Source: Modestobacter sp. VKM Ac-2982 (GTDB lineage Bacteria; Actinomycetota; Actinomycetes; Mycobacteriales; Geodermatophilaceae). Taken from it: a stretch of 64,000 nt of DNA. The first letter of the stretch is position 1; every line of letters begins with the position of its first letter. The translations under genes were made by a program, and so were the position numbers. The notes below the pieces were generated by a model that did not search any database, was not told where the DNA came from, and was given only the letters and a program-made list of their open reading frames with translations. The stretch is from positions 310,001 through 374,000 of the forward strand of contig NZ_JAPVBL010000001.1 of assembly GCF_026967935.1 (NCBI RefSeq), in the 5' to 3' direction. Positions 26,469 to 34,506 of this stretch are shown in pieces.

Positions 26469-27887
26469 TCAGAGCTCCGGACGGCGCTGGCCGAAGCCGG
26501 TGGCCTGCTCGAACGCGTGCCCGACCTCCAGCACCCGCCGGTCGGCCCGCGGTGCGGCGATGACCTGGAGACCCACCGGCAACCCGTCCGGGGTGAAGCC
26601 ACCGGGCACCGACAGGGCGGGGCACCCGGTCGCCGAGATCAGCGTGCAGGAGCGCATCCAGCCCAGGTAGTCCTCCTGCGGGACGCCGGCGACCTCGGTC
26701 GGGTACTCCTGCTCGACCGGGAACGGCAGCACCTGGGTGGTCGGGGCGAGCAGCACGTCGAAGCGCTCGAAGAACGCGACGACCCGCTCGAAGAGGGCCG
26801 TGTGCGCGACCTCCGCGCGGCCGACGTCGGCGCCGGTCAGCGCTGCACCCCGGGCGGCGTTCCAGCGGATCGTCTCCTTCACCTGGTCCGGGTGCTCCCG
26901 CACCAGGGCGCCGAAGCTCGCCTCGAACAGCCAGGCCCGCAGCACGCCGAACGCCTCGTCGGCGCCGGCCAGGTCCGGGCAGTCCTCCTCGACGGTGGCG
27001 CCGAGGTCGCGGAACACCCCGAGCTGCTCCGTGAGCACTGCGGTGATCGCCGGGTCGACCGGCACCTGGCCGCCCAGGTCGGGGGCCCAGGCGACGCGCA
27101 GGCCGGTCAGCTCGGTCGGCAGCGGTGCGGCGAACGGGGGGCCGGGGTCGGTCAGCGAGATCGGCACCCGCGGGTCCGGGCCGGCCAGCGCGGACAGCCC
27201 GAGCGCCACGTCGCCGACGGTGCGGCCCATCGGCCCCTGCACCGACAGCTGTGACCAGCCGATCGCCGTCGGGTGGCTCGGCACCCGGCCGGGCGTGGGC
27301 CGCAGGCCGACGACGTTGCAGAACGCCGCCGGGTTGCGCAGCGAGCCGCCCATGTCGCTGCCCTCGGCGATCGGCACCAGCCCCGCGGCCAGCGCCGCGG
27401 CCGCGCCACCGGAGGAACCGCCGGCGGACAGCCCGTGCCGGTAGGGGTTGTGGGTGGCGCCGAACAGGGTGTTGAAGGTGTGCGAGCCGGCCGCGAACTC
27501 GGGCACGTTCGTCTTGCCGACCCGGATCGCCCCGGCCGCCTTCAGCCGGGCGACGACCAGCTCGTCGCGGGCCGGCACCGTCTCGGCGTGCAGTGGTGAG
27601 CCCCAGGTGGTGCGCATGCCCCCGGTGGCGTGGGTGTCCTTGTGCGCGACCGGCAGGCCGTGCAGCGGACCGACCGGCTCACCGGCGGCGAGCCGGGCGT
27701 CGGCGGCGTCGGCCGCGGCCCGGGCGCCCTCGGCGTCCAGCGTGATGATCGCGTTGAGCTCCGGGTTCAGCCGCTCGATCCGGTCGAGGTGGGCGTCCAT
27801 CAGCTCCCGGGCGGAGATCTCCCGGTCGCGGACCAGCGCGACCAGTTCGGTCGCCGGACGGGTGCACAGCTCATCGAGGTCGCTCAC
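26469..27887 (-). CDS. Amidase-signature family hydrolase
   Basis: 472 residues of the amidase signature family (amide/ester hydrolases, GatA-like fold). The Ser-cisSer-Lys triad is visible: Lys83 in VAHKDT, cis-Ser158 in AGGSSGGAAAA and nucleophile Ser182 in SDMGGSLRNPA, with the usual 24-residue spacing. There is no signal peptide. No gatB or gatC lies nearby, so this is a stand-alone amidase rather than the tRNA amidotransferase; the substrate is unknown. The start is GTG 27887. It lies downstream of yaaA on the same strand (42-base gap). Confidence 0.88.
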   Translation of the reverse strand: MSDLDELCTRPATELVALVRDREISARELMDAHLDRIERLNPELNAIITLDAEGARAAADAADARLAAGEPVGPLHGLPVAHKDTHATGGMRTTWGSPLHAETVPARDELVVARLKAAGAIRVGKTNVPEFAAGSHTFNTLFGATHNPYRHGLSAGGSSGGAAAALAAGLVPIAEGSDMGGSLRNPAAFCNVVGLRPTPGRVPSHPTAIGWSQLSVQGPMGRTVGDVALGLSALAGPDPRVPISLTDPGPPFAAPLPTELTGLRVAWAPDLGGQVPVDPAITAVLTEQLGVFRDLGATVEEDCPDLAGADEAFGVLRAWLFEASFGALVREHPDQVKETIRWNAARGAALTGADVGRAEVAHTALFERVVAFFERFDVLLAPTTQVLPFPVEQEYPTEVAGVPQEDYLGWMRSCTLISATGCPALSVPGGFTPDGLPVGLQVIAAPRADRRVLEVGHAFEQATGFGQRRPEL

Positions 27888-27929
27888 CCCGGCGACCGTA
27901 CTGGGTCTCTCAGCGCTGAGGAACCTCGG

Positions 27930-28688
27930 TCAGCGGGTCACTGCGGCTGCGGGGACGACGAGGGTCAGCTCGGTGCGGCCGTCGTGTTCCACGTGCAACC
28001 CCGCCCGGCGCAGCAGGGCGCGCAGCCGGACGACGGAGTCCGGCTCGGCCGTGGTGGTCGCCAGCAGCCGCGCCAGCCGGCCCTTGTGCGCCTTGTTGAA
28101 GTGGCTGACCACCGCCCGGGTGCCGTCGGGGCGCTCGCTGAGCACCTGCACGGTGACCGCGCCCGGGACGGGGGCCAGCTCGGCGTAGGCCCCGGACCGC
28201 AGGTCGACCACCAGGTCGTCGACGCCGGTCAGCACGTCGGTGAGCACCGGCTTCCACAGCGACCGCAGCGTCGGCAGCCCGGGCAGCGAGCTGCCCGCGG
28301 AGAGCCGGTAGGCGGGGACGGGGTCGTCGGCGCGCAGCAGCCCGAACAACGCCGACCCGACCGCCAGTCGCCCGGCGGCCCGGCGGCGTTGGGCGCGGGT
28401 GAGGGACCGCACGTCCAGGGCGTCGTAGAGCACGCCGGTGTAGCGCTCGATCGCCGGCATCGTGGGGCTGGTGCGCAGCGCGGCGTTGCGGGCGATCTCG
28501 CCGTCCTGGGCGGGGGAGAGGCCGAGCGCCGCCCGGGCGGCCGGGACGTCGCCGGCGAGCGACACCACCGTGGTCACCAGTTGTTCGCGCAGGGGGTTCA
28601 GCTCCGGGGTGCCCAGGGCACTCAGGTCCAGCGGGGCGCCGTCCCCGCCGGGGTGCTTGGTCTCCGACGGCGGCAGCAGGACGAGCAC
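27930..28688 (-). CDS. yaaA: Peroxide stress protein YaaA (DUF328)
   Basis: 252 residues. It begins MLVLLPPSETK, the YaaA hallmark, and later has the GVLYDALDV and FNKAHKGRLAR motifs of the family. Escherichia coli YaaA limits intracellular iron damage under hydrogen peroxide; the same role here is inferred from family membership. The GTG start puts LLPPSETK at the very N-terminus as in homologues. It is divergent from the PP2C gene across 129 bases in which I see no clear promoter. Confidence 0.88.
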   Translation of the reverse strand: MLVLLPPSETKHPGGDGAPLDLSALGTPELNPLREQLVTTVVSLAGDVPAARAALGLSPAQDGEIARNAALRTSPTMPAIERYTGVLYDALDVRSLTRAQRRRAAGRLAVGSALFGLLRADDPVPAYRLSAGSSLPGLPTLRSLWKPVLTDVLTGVDDLVVDLRSGAYAELAPVPGAVTVQVLSERPDGTRAVVSHFNKAHKGRLARLLATTTAEPDSVVRLRALLRRAGLHVEHDGRTELTLVVPAAAVTR

Positions 28689-28817
28689 GAGGACGAACGG
28701 TAGGTGACCGCGCCCGCCGTGTTCGTGGGCGGCCCCGGGGTGCGTGATCTACCGTTCGGCGACCGCTGCGTTCGCAGGGCAGGCCGGTCGGTCGGTGAGG
28801 ACAGGAGGTGACGGCAG

Positions 28818-29669
28818 GTGCTCGTGCTCGACAGCGCTGCCGTCTCCACCCGCGGCCCCCGCCCGGACAACCAGGACTCCGCGGTCGCCGGTCCCCAGCT
28901 GATCGCCATCGCCGACGGGGTGGGCGGCAACGTCGGCGGCGCGGTCGCCTCCTCGCTGGTGGTCAACTGGCTGGCCCCGCTGGCCAACGGCAGCACCGGC
29001 GAGGGCGCGGACGACCCGGTGCGGATCGTGGCCAGTGCGAACGAGCGGATCCGGGCGGCCTACACCGAGCGCCCGCGGCTGCGGACGATGGCGACCACGA
29101 TGACCGTGCTGCACGTCGATGCCGAGGGGCTGGCCCTGCTGCACATCGGCGACTCCCGCGGCTACCTGCTCCAGGACGGCGAGCTGCGGCAGGTCAGCAC
29201 CGACCACACCCTGGTGCAGGCGCTGATCGACGCCGGCTCGCTCACGCCCGCCGAGGCGAAAGTGCACCCGCAGCGGTCGGCGGTCTACGCGGCGCTGCAC
29301 GGTGCGGACGACGACGTCGCCGCGGTCGACGTGCTGCGGCTGGACGCGCGCGCCGGTGACCGGGTGATGGTCTGCTCCGACGGGCTGTCCGACGTCGTCC
29401 CGCCGGCGCTGCTGTGCGACCTGCTGGCCGCCGAGGGCACGCCCGCCGAGGCCGCCGCGCGCCTGCGGGACGCCGCGCTGGCCGGGCCGCCCACCGACAA
29501 CATCACCGTCGTCGTCGCCGACGTCCTGGAGGCCGGGCCCGACGGCGGCCCGGTCCGGGTGTGCACGTTCGGCGCCGCCACCGAGCTCCGCGAGGAGACC
29601 GCCGAGGCGCTCGAGGCCGTCTGGCCCGGCCCGGTGCCGGTCGGCCTGGTCCAGCACCGCCCCCGCTGA
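28818..29669 (+). CDS. PP2C-family serine/threonine phosphatase
   Basis: 283 residues, PPM/PP2C fold. Metal-binding motifs are all present: RPDNQD (15-20), IADGVGG (31-37), HIGDSRGYL, CSDGLSD and PTDNITVVVADV. It should dephosphorylate phospho-Ser/Thr proteins using Mn or Mg; no membrane segment is seen, so it is cytosolic. The start is GTG 28818 with AGGAGGTGACGGCAG immediately upstream. There is no kinase partner in the neighbourhood. It is convergent with the spore-photoproduct-lyase homologue, with only 15 bases between stops. Confidence 0.92.
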   Translation: MLVLDSAAVSTRGPRPDNQDSAVAGPQLIAIADGVGGNVGGAVASSLVVNWLAPLANGSTGEGADDPVRIVASANERIRAAYTERPRLRTMATTMTVLHVDAEGLALLHIGDSRGYLLQDGELRQVSTDHTLVQALIDAGSLTPAEAKVHPQRSAVYAALHGADDDVAAVDVLRLDARAGDRVMVCSDGLSDVVPPALLCDLLAAEGTPAEAAARLRDAALAGPPTDNITVVVADVLEAGPDGGPVRVCTFGAATELREETAEALEAVWPGPVPVGLVQHRPR

Positions 29670-29684
29670 GCGCTCGGCCCTGCC

Positions 29685-30830
29685 TCACGTCCAGTAGAGC
29701 AGCCGGGCGCCGGGCAGCCGGTCGGCGATCGCGCCCTCGAACCAGCTCCGCAGCTCGCCCATCGTGTCGCGCGGGTAGACGTGCTTCACGGCCCCGAACT
29801 TCCCGCGCTTGGTGGTCCTCGTGGCCTCGTCCATCTCCAACTTCGTGCGCGGGTACCAGTCGGTCAGCGTGGCCTTGCTGCCCGGCGTGAACCGGTGGGT
29901 GATGCACTCGACGGTGAGGTCGGTACCGCCGGGGAGCGCCGCGGCGACGTCGTGCAACAGCTGGCCGTACTCCTCCCGCCAACCCTCGCCGGGCATGATC
30001 GGCGCGATGGTCAGGCCGACGGGGTAGCCGGCGGCGGCGACCGCGCCCAGGGCGGCGATGCGGCCGGCGACGGGCGAGGTCGCCCCCTCGAAGCGGCGGG
30101 CCACCGAGGCGGCGTTCAGCGAGAAGCGCAGCCGGGTCCGGCCGCCGTGCGGCAGGTCGAGCAGGCCGGCGACGTCGTCGAACTTGGTGGTCGCCCGCAG
30201 CTGCACCGGCCCGGCCCAGTCGTGGGTGCCGAAGTGCCTGATCGCCGTGGCCAGCCCGCCGGTCAGGTGCTCCAGGGCGAGCGGATCGGTGTAGCAGGAG
30301 GCCTCGAACGTCGTCCCCTCGCCGGCGCGGGCAGCGGACCCGGAGGTGACGGTGCCGTGCCCGACGTAGCCGTCCAGGCCCGCCAGGGCCTCGTCGAGGT
30401 CGGCGTACACCCGGGTGATCGGCGGCCCGGACAGCGAGCCGGCCAGGTAGCAGTACTGGCAGTGCGCCGGGCAGCCCTGCGCCAGATCGAACCGCCAGTC
30501 GGCCGAGGGGGCGATCGGCTGGAGCCGGCGCAGCGAGGGCGGCGGCACCACCAGTGCCAACGTCTGCTTGGCCGCCATGAACGCCGCCCGGTCGCCGTCG
30601 CCGCGCAGGGCGGGCAGCCGGTCGCCGCGCAGCAGTTCGACGTCGCTGACCCCTGCGGCCTCCAGCTGGGCCAGCACCCGCTGCCCGTACGGGCGCTCGG
30701 CCGCGGAACGGGTGACGAGGACCCGGGACGGCGTCCACAGCCGGGTCGGCGTGGGAGCCGTGACGGGTCGAACGGCGAACGGGGCGGCGGCGAGCGGGGA
30801 GCTGGCGGGAGCGGTGCGCGCGGTGGGCAT
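29685..30830 (-). CDS. Spore photoproduct lyase family radical SAM protein
   Basis: 381 residues. The radical SAM cluster motif C-x3-C-x2-C is at C120, C124 and C127 in GCPAHCQYCYLAGSL, followed by RVYADLDEAL, both very like Bacillus SplB. A further Cys179 in FEASCYTDPLALEHL corresponds by context to the essential hydrogen-donating Cys of SplB. SplB repairs the thymine photoproduct that forms in UV-irradiated spore DNA. This start (ATG 30830) follows the HNH gene by 38 bases; the frame is open far upstream but only as a shadow of that gene. Whether this homologue repairs DNA here is inference. Confidence 0.85.
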   Translation of the reverse strand: MPTARTAPASSPLAAAPFAVRPVTAPTPTRLWTPSRVLVTRSAAERPYGQRVLAQLEAAGVSDVELLRGDRLPALRGDGDRAAFMAAKQTLALVVPPPSLRRLQPIAPSADWRFDLAQGCPAHCQYCYLAGSLSGPPITRVYADLDEALAGLDGYVGHGTVTSGSAARAGEGTTFEASCYTDPLALEHLTGGLATAIRHFGTHDWAGPVQLRATTKFDDVAGLLDLPHGGRTRLRFSLNAASVARRFEGATSPVAGRIAALGAVAAAGYPVGLTIAPIMPGEGWREEYGQLLHDVAAALPGGTDLTVECITHRFTPGSKATLTDWYPRTKLEMDEATRTTKRGKFGAVKHVYPRDTMGELRSWFEGAIADRLPGARLLYWT

Positions 30831-30868
30831 CGCCTGGTGCAACGGCCCCCGGACGGCCGTCCTTCCGC

Positions 30869-32353
30869 TCAGGCGGCGCGTCGCCGGACGAGGTCGCGAT
30901 GTGCCATCAGCGCCCAGACGACGTGCCGCAGGTCCATCCGCTCGCCGTCGGAGGGGAGGGCCGAGGGCAGCAGCTGCGGGGACGGGAGCAGTGACATCAG
31001 CCCGTCGGGGGCGGTCCCGCGGGACCGCTCCCCCGTGCCGGACCACGGGCGCCCGCCGTCCGGGGTCACGGCGACCAGCCGGCCGCCGCGCCGGCTGAGT
31101 GCCAGGTCGTGGTCGTGGACGAGCCCGTGGTCGACGTCGCAGAGCAGGACGAGGTTCGAGACGTCGGTGCGGCCGCCGTGCAGCCAGTGCCGCAGGTGGT
31201 GGGCGTGCAGACGTTCCGGCCGCGTCTCCTCGCAGCCAGGTCGCGCACAGCCGCCGTCGCGCAGCAGCAGTGCGCGGCGCTGGGCGCGGGTGGCGTATCG
31301 CCGCGACCGGCCCTGGGCCAGCACCTCGGGACCGTCGGTGACGATCGCGGTGACGGCCGCGTCGCAGGCCAGCCGACGCGCCTGCGCAGGCGTGAGGGCC
31401 GGACCGCCTTCCAACGCGGCCCGCCCGGCGGCCTCGTCGTCGGCGAGCACCGAGGCGTCCACGACGACGACCACCTCGCGACGGGGCGGGTCCCCGGCGC
31501 GGCGGTCGGCGTCGGCCGCTGCCGCGGCCAGCTGCGTCATCGCTCGGCATCGGCGCTCGGTGGTCACCGCCAGCGGCTCCACCTCGTCCTCGGCCGAGGC
31601 ATCTCCGGCGGCACGTCCTTCCACGGCGGGGACGCCGGTGGGGGCCGCCTCGCCGTCCCCAGCCGGTTCGGGACCGCCGGGCAGGGCGGCCTGGGCGCGG
31701 CGGCGGGCGGCCCGTTCCCGGCGGGCGTCCCGTTCGGCGAGTGACTCGATCGCGGCGAGGAACTCGGCGCCCTGCTCGGCTTCCATCCGCACCTGCACCG
31801 AGACCATCCCGTCGTCCTCGGTCCACCAGGAGAACCGTCGCCGGTCGGCGACCCGGCCCGCGTCGACGTCGTCGGCCCGGCGCCAGGCCCGCACGGTGCG
31901 CTCCACCTGGGAGGCGGTGGCGTGCCGGGCGAACTCGACGAGCTCTGCCTCGGTGCCCGGCTCGGCGACCCGGGTCAGCGCGCGCACCTTCGAGTAGGAG
32001 AGCTGGCCGGCGGAGAAGGCGGCGCTGGTGAGGGGCAGCCCACGCAGTGCCCGCGCCACCCGGACGTGCTGCCGGGCCGTCCCCGGCGTCAGCGAGCACC
32101 GCCAGGCCAGCCAGTGCGCACACGAGGTGATGCCGACGCCTCCCCAACCCTCCCGCTCGTCGAACTCGGCGACCAATCGCAACCAGGACGCCGTGGCCGC
32201 CGCCAGCTGCACTGCACCGGCGCAGATCCGATCACCCAGTGAGTCGAGGGGCTCGAGGGGCTCGATCGGCTCGGTGACGGCAGGGGCGACGACGGGCAGC
32301 GGCAGGGGAGTGACCAGTGCATCGATCATGTGTTCGAACGTAGTGGAGGCCAC
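30869..32353 (-). CDS. DUF222 / HNH endonuclease-domain protein
   Basis: 494 residues. The N-terminal half is the helical DUF222 (13E12-repeat) domain, including HWLAWRCSLTPGTARQHVRVA and GQLSYSKVRALTRVA. A C-terminal HNH domain reads CARPGC, then LHAHHLRHWLHGG, NLVLLCDVDHGLVH. Zinc-like Cys pairs and the HNH residues are intact. This family is highly multi-copy in high-GC actinobacteria, and many copies have a mobile-element flavour, but I see no flanking repeats here. The start is GTG 32353; ATG 32329 is an alternative. The nuclease target is unknown. Confidence 0.85.
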   Translation of the reverse strand: MASTTFEHMIDALVTPLPLPVVAPAVTEPIEPLEPLDSLGDRICAGAVQLAAATASWLRLVAEFDEREGWGGVGITSCAHWLAWRCSLTPGTARQHVRVARALRGLPLTSAAFSAGQLSYSKVRALTRVAEPGTEAELVEFARHATASQVERTVRAWRRADDVDAGRVADRRRFSWWTEDDGMVSVQVRMEAEQGAEFLAAIESLAERDARRERAARRRAQAALPGGPEPAGDGEAAPTGVPAVEGRAAGDASAEDEVEPLAVTTERRCRAMTQLAAAAADADRRAGDPPRREVVVVVDASVLADDEAAGRAALEGGPALTPAQARRLACDAAVTAIVTDGPEVLAQGRSRRYATRAQRRALLLRDGGCARPGCEETRPERLHAHHLRHWLHGGRTDVSNLVLLCDVDHGLVHDHDLALSRRGGRLVAVTPDGGRPWSGTGERSRGTAPDGLMSLLPSPQLLPSALPSDGERMDLRHVVWALMAHRDLVRRRAA

Positions 32354-32381
32354 TGACAGGAACCGCAGCTCAGTCGCGCGG

Positions 32382-32401
32382 GACGGTTCCGCGGAACCGT
32401 C
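32382..32401. other. 20-bp perfect palindrome between xthA and the HNH gene
   Basis: GACGGTTCCGCGGAACCGTC is fully self-complementary. It lies 28 bases upstream of the HNH gene start and 67 bases past the xthA stop, both on the minus strand. It could be the xthA terminator or a dimeric-repressor operator for the HNH gene; the lack of a loop favours an operator. Confidence 0.45.
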
Positions 32402-32468
32402 TCGCCTGAGCCTGAACCTGCCGCCTTCGCCGACGCCGGTACGGGCGCCGGACCGCGAGTGGGCTGCG

Positions 32469-33272
32469 TCAGTCGGCCAGGTCGACGACGACCGGAGCGT
32501 GGTCGCTGGCGCCCTTGCCCTTGCGCTCCTCGCGGTCGATCCGGGCGCCGGTGACCCGCTGGGCCAGCGCCGGCGAGCCGAGCACGAAGTCGATGCGCAT
32601 GCCCTCGCGGCGGGGGAAGCGGAGCTGGGTGTAGTCCCAGTAGGTGAAGACCCCCGGCCCGGGCGTGTACGGCCGGACGACGTCGGTGAAGCCGGCCTCG
32701 ACCACGCCCTGGAACGCCGCCCGCTCGGGCTCGGAGACGTGCGTGGACTGGTTGAACACCGAGATGTCCCAGACGTCGTCGTCCTGCGGGGCGATGTTCC
32801 AGTCGCCGACCAGCGCGACCTGCGCCTCGGCGTCCTCGGTGAGCCACCCGCCGGCGTGCACCCGCAGCGCCTCCAGCCACTCGAGCTTGTACTGCAGGTG
32901 TGGGTCGGTCAGCGTGCGGCCGTTGGGCACGTACAGGCTCCACACCCGGACCCCGCCACAGACCGCGCCGAGCGCACGGGCCTCCTGGGCGGGCTCCACG
33001 CCCTCCTTCGACGACCACGAGGGCATGCCGGGGAAGCCGACCTGGACGTCGCTGAGCCCGACCCGGGAGAGCAGCGCGACGCCGTTCCACTGCGAGTGGC
33101 CGACGTGTGCGACGTCGTAGCCCAGCGCCCGGAACCGCTCCTCCGGGAACTGCTCGTCCTTGCACTTGGTCTCCTGCAGCGCCAGGACGTCGACGTCACT
33201 GCGCTGCAGCCATGCCTCCACCCGGTCGACGCGGCTGCGGATGGAGTTGACGTTCCAGGTGGCCAGGCGCAC
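32469..33272 (-). CDS. xthA: Exodeoxyribonuclease III / AP endonuclease
   Basis: 267 residues, exonuclease III fold, acting on apurinic sites in base-excision repair. All active-site motifs are present: WNVNSIR (6-12), LALQETKCKD (metal Glu), LYVPNGR, VGDWNIAP, RIDFVLGSP and the C-terminal ASDHAPVV. The start is GTG 33272, giving MRLATWNVN as in homologues. Its proximity to the SplB homologue and the HNH gene puts three DNA-acting proteins in one same-strand stretch. Confidence 0.95.
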   Translation of the reverse strand: MRLATWNVNSIRSRVDRVEAWLQRSDVDVLALQETKCKDEQFPEERFRALGYDVAHVGHSQWNGVALLSRVGLSDVQVGFPGMPSWSSKEGVEPAQEARALGAVCGGVRVWSLYVPNGRTLTDPHLQYKLEWLEALRVHAGGWLTEDAEAQVALVGDWNIAPQDDDVWDISVFNQSTHVSEPERAAFQGVVEAGFTDVVRPYTPGPGVFTYWDYTQLRFPRREGMRIDFVLGSPALAQRVTGARIDREERKGKGASDHAPVVVDLAD

Positions 33273-33300
33273 GGGTGCCGAGCCTAGGCCGCGACCCTCC

Positions 33301-34263
33301 TCAGGCTTGCGGGAGTGGGGTGAGCGGGGTGTCCTGGCGGGCCTGCACGCGGGCGCGCATCCGGTCCCGGCTCTCCACGAACTTGGTTGCCTGGGCGTCC
33401 AGGCCGACCAGGAACTGGGCCAGCTCCTCGCGGGCCTGCTCGCCCTCCGGCCCCAGGTTGGTGCGCTCGAACACCTTCCACGCGCGCAGCACGGGCTGGA
33501 TGACCTCGTCGTGGTGCAGCCGCAGGTCGTAGATGCCGGCCTTGGCGATGAGCACGGAGTTCTTCCGGAAGCCGGCCATGGTGGCGCCGGGCATCTCGAA
33601 GCGCATCACCTCGTCGGCGACCGCCCGCATCGTCTTGTCGGGCTCGATCTCGAACGCCGCGGAGACGATGTTCCGGTAGAAGACCATGTGCAGGTTCTCG
33701 TCCTTGGCGATCCGGGCGAGGAGCTGGTCGGCGATCGGGTCGCCGGTGGCCTTGCCGGTGTTGCGGTGGCTCACCCGGGTGGCGAGCTCCTGGAACGAGA
33801 CGTAGGCGACCGCCTCGAGCGGGGTCTTGTCGCCGGAGTCGTAGCCGGAGGTCATGTAGTCCATCCGGGCCCGCTCGAGCTCGACGGGGTCGACCCCGCG
33901 GGTCACGACGAGGTAGTCGCGCAGCGCGACGCCGTGCCGGTTCTCCTCCGCCGTCCAGCGGCCGACCCACGTGCCCCAGGCGCCGTCCCGGCCGAAGCGG
34001 GTGGCGATCTCCCGGTGGTAGCTGGGGAGGTTGTCCTCGGTGAGCAGGTTGGTGAACATCGCCGCCTTGGCGGTCTCGTCCAGCCGGGACTGCTCCGGCG
34101 ACCAGTCCTCGCCGCCGAGGAAGGCGAAGTCCCGCCCCTGTGACCACGGGACGTAGTCGTGGGGGTGCCATTCCTGCGCCAGTCCGATGTGGCGGTTCAG
34201 GTTCTCCTCCACCACCGGCTCGAGCTCGCTGAGCAGTGCTGCCTCGCGCGACGTGTGGGACAC
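33301..34263 (-). CDS. Acyl-ACP desaturase (stearoyl-ACP desaturase family, DesA-like)
   Basis: 320 residues, soluble di-iron desaturase that introduces a cis double bond into acyl carrier protein-bound fatty acids. Iron ligands are visible: E76 in LLTEDNLP, E107 and H110 in AEENRHG, E159 in SFQELA, E189 and H192 in KDENLHMVF. Length and spacing agree with the mycobacterial DesA1/DesA2 group. The start is GTG 34263 with GAGGAGG 8 bases upstream. It is divergent from the LCP gene across 243 bases, in which I find no convincing promoter motif. Confidence 0.92.
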   Translation of the reverse strand: MSHTSREAALLSELEPVVEENLNRHIGLAQEWHPHDYVPWSQGRDFAFLGGEDWSPEQSRLDETAKAAMFTNLLTEDNLPSYHREIATRFGRDGAWGTWVGRWTAEENRHGVALRDYLVVTRGVDPVELERARMDYMTSGYDSGDKTPLEAVAYVSFQELATRVSHRNTGKATGDPIADQLLARIAKDENLHMVFYRNIVSAAFEIEPDKTMRAVADEVMRFEMPGATMAGFRKNSVLIAKAGIYDLRLHHDEVIQPVLRAWKVFERTNLGPEGEQAREELAQFLVGLDAQATKFVESRDRMRARVQARQDTPLTPLPQA

Positions 34264-34506
34264 GATCGACCTCCTCGGTCCGTACCTACGGCTCGTGATC
34301 TACGCGACCGTGCCGACGGGCGGTGGCCGACCGCGGTTGCGTCTGACCCTTCCGTACCCGGGGGGAGCCGGGCCAGACATCGGGGTGTGACCGGCGACAC
34401 GACCTGCTCTTCCTTGGGGTGGAGCCGTCCGCTGGACCCGTGATCCGAGGCCGAAACGGTGCGATCATGGCCGGATGACCGGATCCGCGATGCACGGGGC
34501 TGCCGC

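Noticed and set aside
30869-32353. DUF222/HNH gene as part of an inserted mobile element
   Set aside because: No flanking direct or terminal inverted repeats and no transposase or intron features are visible; the palindrome at 32382 has no partner on the other side.
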